From positions 1 through 10,456 of the forward strand of contig JABMMK010000300.1 in the NCBI GenBank assembly GCA_013205605.1: 10,456 bases of DNA, read 5' to 3'. A model generated the notes under the pieces. The model ran no database searches. It was not told the DNA's origin and saw nothing but the letters and a program-made list of their open reading frames with translations. Shown in pieces: positions 8,280 through 10,456 of the stretch. How positions within the stretch are numbered: the stretch's first letter is position 1; each line of letters opens with the position of its first letter. Origin of the DNA: Cytophagales bacterium (GTDB lineage Bacteria > Bacteroidota > Bacteroidia > Cytophagales > Spirosomataceae). The translations under genes and the position numbers were made by a program.

Positions 8280-9245
8280 ATGAAAAAAATTCTGTGCATT
8301 CGATTTTCATCCATTGGAGATATAATCTTGACGACTCCGATCGTTCGTGCATTGAAAACTAACTACCCCGAAGCTGAAATTCATGTTGTGACAAAAGCTC
8401 AGAATGTCCAACTTTGGGATGAAAATCCTCATGTTTTTGCCGTGCATGCCTATGAGGGAAGTATGTGGAAATTGGCCAATAAACTGCGAAAAATCGGTTT
8501 TGACGCGATTGTCGACCTTCATAAAAATCTTCGTTCACATCTGTTATGTGCACTTTTATTTAAACGGCCTTTTCAAATTAACAAATTTACGGCTGAGCGA
8601 AAATTGCTGGTCAAAAAGAAAATCAATCATTTACCTAAGAAACATTTAGTGGATCGGAATTTTGATGCTTTGAAATCCGTAGGAATTGAGAATGATCAAA
8701 AGGGTTTAGATTTTTTCATACCCAAAAATCAAGAAATTAATCCTGCTGATCTTGGTGTTAAAGGGAAATACATTGTGTATGCCATCGGTGGCCAACATAT
8801 TACCAAGGTGCTTTCTTATCCCAAAATGATCGAGTTATGTGATCAAATAAATGCCCAAATTGTGTTGATCGGGGATGCATGGGATGCCCATTATGGCTAT
8901 CGATTATCGACCTTGTTTCCTGAAAAAGTAATTGATTATTGCAATAAAACGACCATCGCACAATCAGCAAGTTTGATGCGTCAGGCAGAGTTTGTCATCA
9001 CGCATGACTCGTCGATGATGCATATTGCTGCCGCCTTGAAAAAGAAAATATTTGTCATTTGGGGTAGTACGCATATTGATTTTGGCATGTATCCATATCA
9101 AACTGAATTTGTTTCTATTTCAAATGAGGATTTGGCTTGTCGGCCTTGCACAACTCAAGGGACTAATTTTTGCCCTCTTTATCATTTTGATTGTATGAAT
9201 AAAATATCTTTGGAACCTATTATAAGCGCTGCAGCATTATTATGA
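8280..9245 (+). CDS. Glycosyltransferase family 9 (heptosyltransferase-like)
   Basis: A 321-residue GT9 protein related to the LPS heptosyltransferases WaaC/WaaF, which move a sugar from an ADP-activated donor onto lipid A-core acceptors at the inner face of the cytoplasmic membrane. The N-terminus MKKILCIRFSSIGDIILTTP is the family signature, and D14 is in the place of the catalytic Asp. A second Rossmann half follows, with YAIGG (167-171), IVLIGD (194-199) and the donor-side THDSSMMHIAAALKK (241-255) and WGSTH segments. Four cysteines near the C-terminus (C287, C290, C298, C305; pattern CxPC-x7-CP-x6-CM) match a motif seen in many GT9 members. I chose ATG 8280 because an upstream in-frame TTG (8262) sits in the promoter. 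All ten arginine codons are CGN. The actual sugar and acceptor cannot be told from sequence, so no symbol is given. The stop overlaps the next start (ATGA), implying coupled translation. Confidence 0.92.
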   Translation: MKKILCIRFSSIGDIILTTPIVRALKTNYPEAEIHVVTKAQNVQLWDENPHVFAVHAYEGSMWKLANKLRKIGFDAIVDLHKNLRSHLLCALLFKRPFQINKFTAERKLLVKKKINHLPKKHLVDRNFDALKSVGIENDQKGLDFFIPKNQEINPADLGVKGKYIVYAIGGQHITKVLSYPKMIELCDQINAQIVLIGDAWDAHYGYRLSTLFPEKVIDYCNKTTIAQSASLMRQAEFVITHDSSMMHIAAALKKKIFVIWGSTHIDFGMYPYQTEFVSISNEDLACRPCTTQGTNFCPLYHFDCMNKISLEPIISAAALL

Positions 9246-10108
9246 AAAATGTATCATTTGCCTTAATCCAATTATCCTGCAACGAAGATCAGTCAAAAAA
9301 TACAGAAAAAACATTTTCTGCGATTCGTGACGCGGCATCGAAGGGAGCCCAAGTTATTTGCCTTCAAGAATTATTTCAGTCGGTCTATTTTTGCTACGAA
9401 GAAAATCCTTCTTTTTTTGATTTAGCGCAAACAATACCTGGTCCATTGACCAATCAATTGGGAGATTTAGCGAAAGACTTAGGGGTGGTAATCGTCGCAT
9501 CCATGTTTGAAAAAAGAGCAGCGGGTATTTTTCATAACACCACAGCGGTGATTGACGCAGATGGCCAATTCCTTGGAAAATATCGAAAAATGCATATTCC
9601 AGATGATCCTGGATATTATGAGAAATATTATTTTACACCCGGCGATCTAGGGTATTTGGTGTTTGACACGCAATATGCCAAAATAGGTGTGCTTATTTGT
9701 TGGGATCAATGGTATCCTGAGGCGGCCCGTTTAACGGCCTTGAAGGGGGCGGAAGTTTTGGTCTATCCGACGGCGATTGGTTGGGATTTAGAGGAAAAAA
9801 ACAACGAAATAAACCGAGAACAATATCAGGCTTGGCAGACGATTCAGCGCTCACATAGTGTGGCTAACGGCATTCCAGTAGTATCGGTAAACCGGGTAGG
9901 GGTGGAGCATGGACAGCAATTTTGGGGTGGAAGTTTTGTTTCCAACGCTTTTGGACGTGTTATTTTCCAAGCATCTCACGATCAAGAGGAAATAGCTATC
10001 GTGGCTGTAGACGTTGATTCCAGTGAATATTACCGTAAAACGTGGCCATTCTTCAGGGATCGTAGAATTGATTCCTATGGCGATATCACCAAACGGTTTA
10101 ATGATTAA
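9242..10108 (+). CDS. aguB: Carbon-nitrogen hydrolase, probable N-carbamoylputrescine amidase
   Basis: A 288-residue nitrilase-superfamily enzyme. The catalytic triad is E43 (in LQELFQ), K116 (in YRKMHIP) and C153 (in ICWDQWYPE). The residues around it, including DDPGYYEKYYFTPGD (121-135), YPTAIGW (175-181) and WGGSFVSNAFG (228-238), are those of the AguB branch. That branch hydrolyses N-carbamoylputrescine to putrescine, CO2 and ammonia, the last step of the agmatine route from arginine to polyamines. The length is typical and the protein looks intact and cytoplasmic. It overlaps the GT9 stop by 4 bp (ATGA), so it probably has no promoter of its own. The usual partner, agmatine deiminase (AguA), is not beside it: the following gene is convergent. 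The superfamily assignment is firm; the exact substrate is likely but not proven. Confidence 0.9.
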   Translation: MKNVSFALIQLSCNEDQSKNTEKTFSAIRDAASKGAQVICLQELFQSVYFCYEENPSFFDLAQTIPGPLTNQLGDLAKDLGVVIVASMFEKRAAGIFHNTTAVIDADGQFLGKYRKMHIPDDPGYYEKYYFTPGDLGYLVFDTQYAKIGVLICWDQWYPEAARLTALKGAEVLVYPTAIGWDLEEKNNEINREQYQAWQTIQRSHSVANGIPVVSVNRVGVEHGQQFWGGSFVSNAFGRVIFQASHDQEEIAIVAVDVDSSEYYRKTWPFFRDRRIDSYGDITKRFND

Positions 10109-10456
10109 TTACTCAATTAGATCTCCTAAAAACATTAAATAAGGAGCACCTAGACCAGAATCTATGTCCCTAAATCTGTGGTAATTACCTGAAATCAGGT
10201 TTAATAAGGTCTTTTTTAGTCTTTGCCAACGAGCCTTAGGAAGTTTTGCTCGTCGATTATAATATTCGATTTTGGTATCCAAAGGCTCGAATGATTGATT
10301 GGGAAATTTTTCGGCAATCGCAATTTTCAACTGACTTAAGTAATCTAATCTTTTTTCATAGGGGCCTACTTTTTCTGAATGTGGCCTTTTCATCCTTTCC
10401 CAAAGGGTAGGAGGAGTTCCTTGAAAACCTAATACACCTACTTGTTGCTCAGAATG
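10109..10456 (-). CDS. Unrecognised basic protein, C-terminal part (5' end outside window)
   Basis: The - strand frame is open from the stop at 10109-10111 to the right edge, with 21 further codons upstream of the Met at 10391-10393, so the start is probably outside the window. The visible 115 residues are rich in Lys/Arg, especially EYYNRRAKLPKARWQRLKK, and end in a more hydrophobic tail (APYLMFLGDLIE). I see no catalytic motif and do not recognise the family; a C-terminal extension of a larger enzyme such as a glycosyltransferase is only a guess. It is convergent with the amidohydrolase gene and the two stop codons are adjacent without a gap. No terminator hairpin is visible between them. 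Confidence 0.7.
   Translation of the reverse strand, partial: HSEQQVGVLGFQGTPPTLWERMKRPHSEKVGPYEKRLDYLSQLKIAIAEKFPNQSFEPLDTKIEYYNRRAKLPKARWQRLKKTLLNLISGNYHRFRDIDSGLGAPYLMFLGDLIE

Noticed and set aside
10187..10200. Palindrome ACCTGA-AA-TCAGGT as an operator or terminator
   Set aside because: It lies inside the coding frame of the right-edge gene, has a 2-nt loop and no T run, and is short enough to occur by chance.

Overview
The window looks like a chromosomal stretch from a low-GC Bacteroidota, possibly Cytophagales-like (genus not resolvable by eye). Three things point there: promoters of the TTTG / TAnnTTTG type instead of -35/-10 boxes, genes without Shine-Dalgarno sequences, and a glycyl-tRNA synthetase gene followed by a DUF349 protein. 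The tRNA gene also lacks an encoded CCA end.

Left part (1-4191), likely accessory DNA. It begins inside the motor/nuclease gene of a Type I restriction-modification system (hsdR, + strand, 5' end outside the window). A 97-residue orphan ORF follows 39 bp later. Then comes about 550 bp without a recognisable gene. Its only clear structure is a cluster of short dyad-symmetric GTGAGTCAC-like repeats at 3970-4087: three copies in perfect 12-bp tandem and one isolated copy. hsdR favours AGA/AGG arginine codons, whereas the glycosyltransferase gene on the right uses only CGN. This fits a horizontally acquired island lying against the 3' end of a tRNA gene, but no integrase or duplicated tRNA end is visible here.

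Middle part (4192-8187), housekeeping, all on the - strand. glyQS (glycine-tRNA ligase) is followed after 23 bp by a long DUF349-repeat protein with an acidic, internally repeated N-terminus. tRNA-Thr(TGT) comes next, with its own promoter-like boxes, and a strong rho-independent terminator closes the unit.

Right part (8188-10456). A short divergent promoter region drives a GT9 (heptosyltransferase-like) glycosyltransferase. Its stop overlaps the start of a nitrilase-superfamily amidohydrolase resembling N-carbamoylputrescine amidase (ATGA overlap), so the two are probably made together. A convergent, unrecognised basic protein on the - strand abuts that gene and runs off the right edge.

No clearly new defence or mobile system is demonstrable. 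The best candidates for a second look are the dyad-repeat cluster beside the tRNA, the orphan ORF behind hsdR, and the GT9/amidohydrolase pairing.
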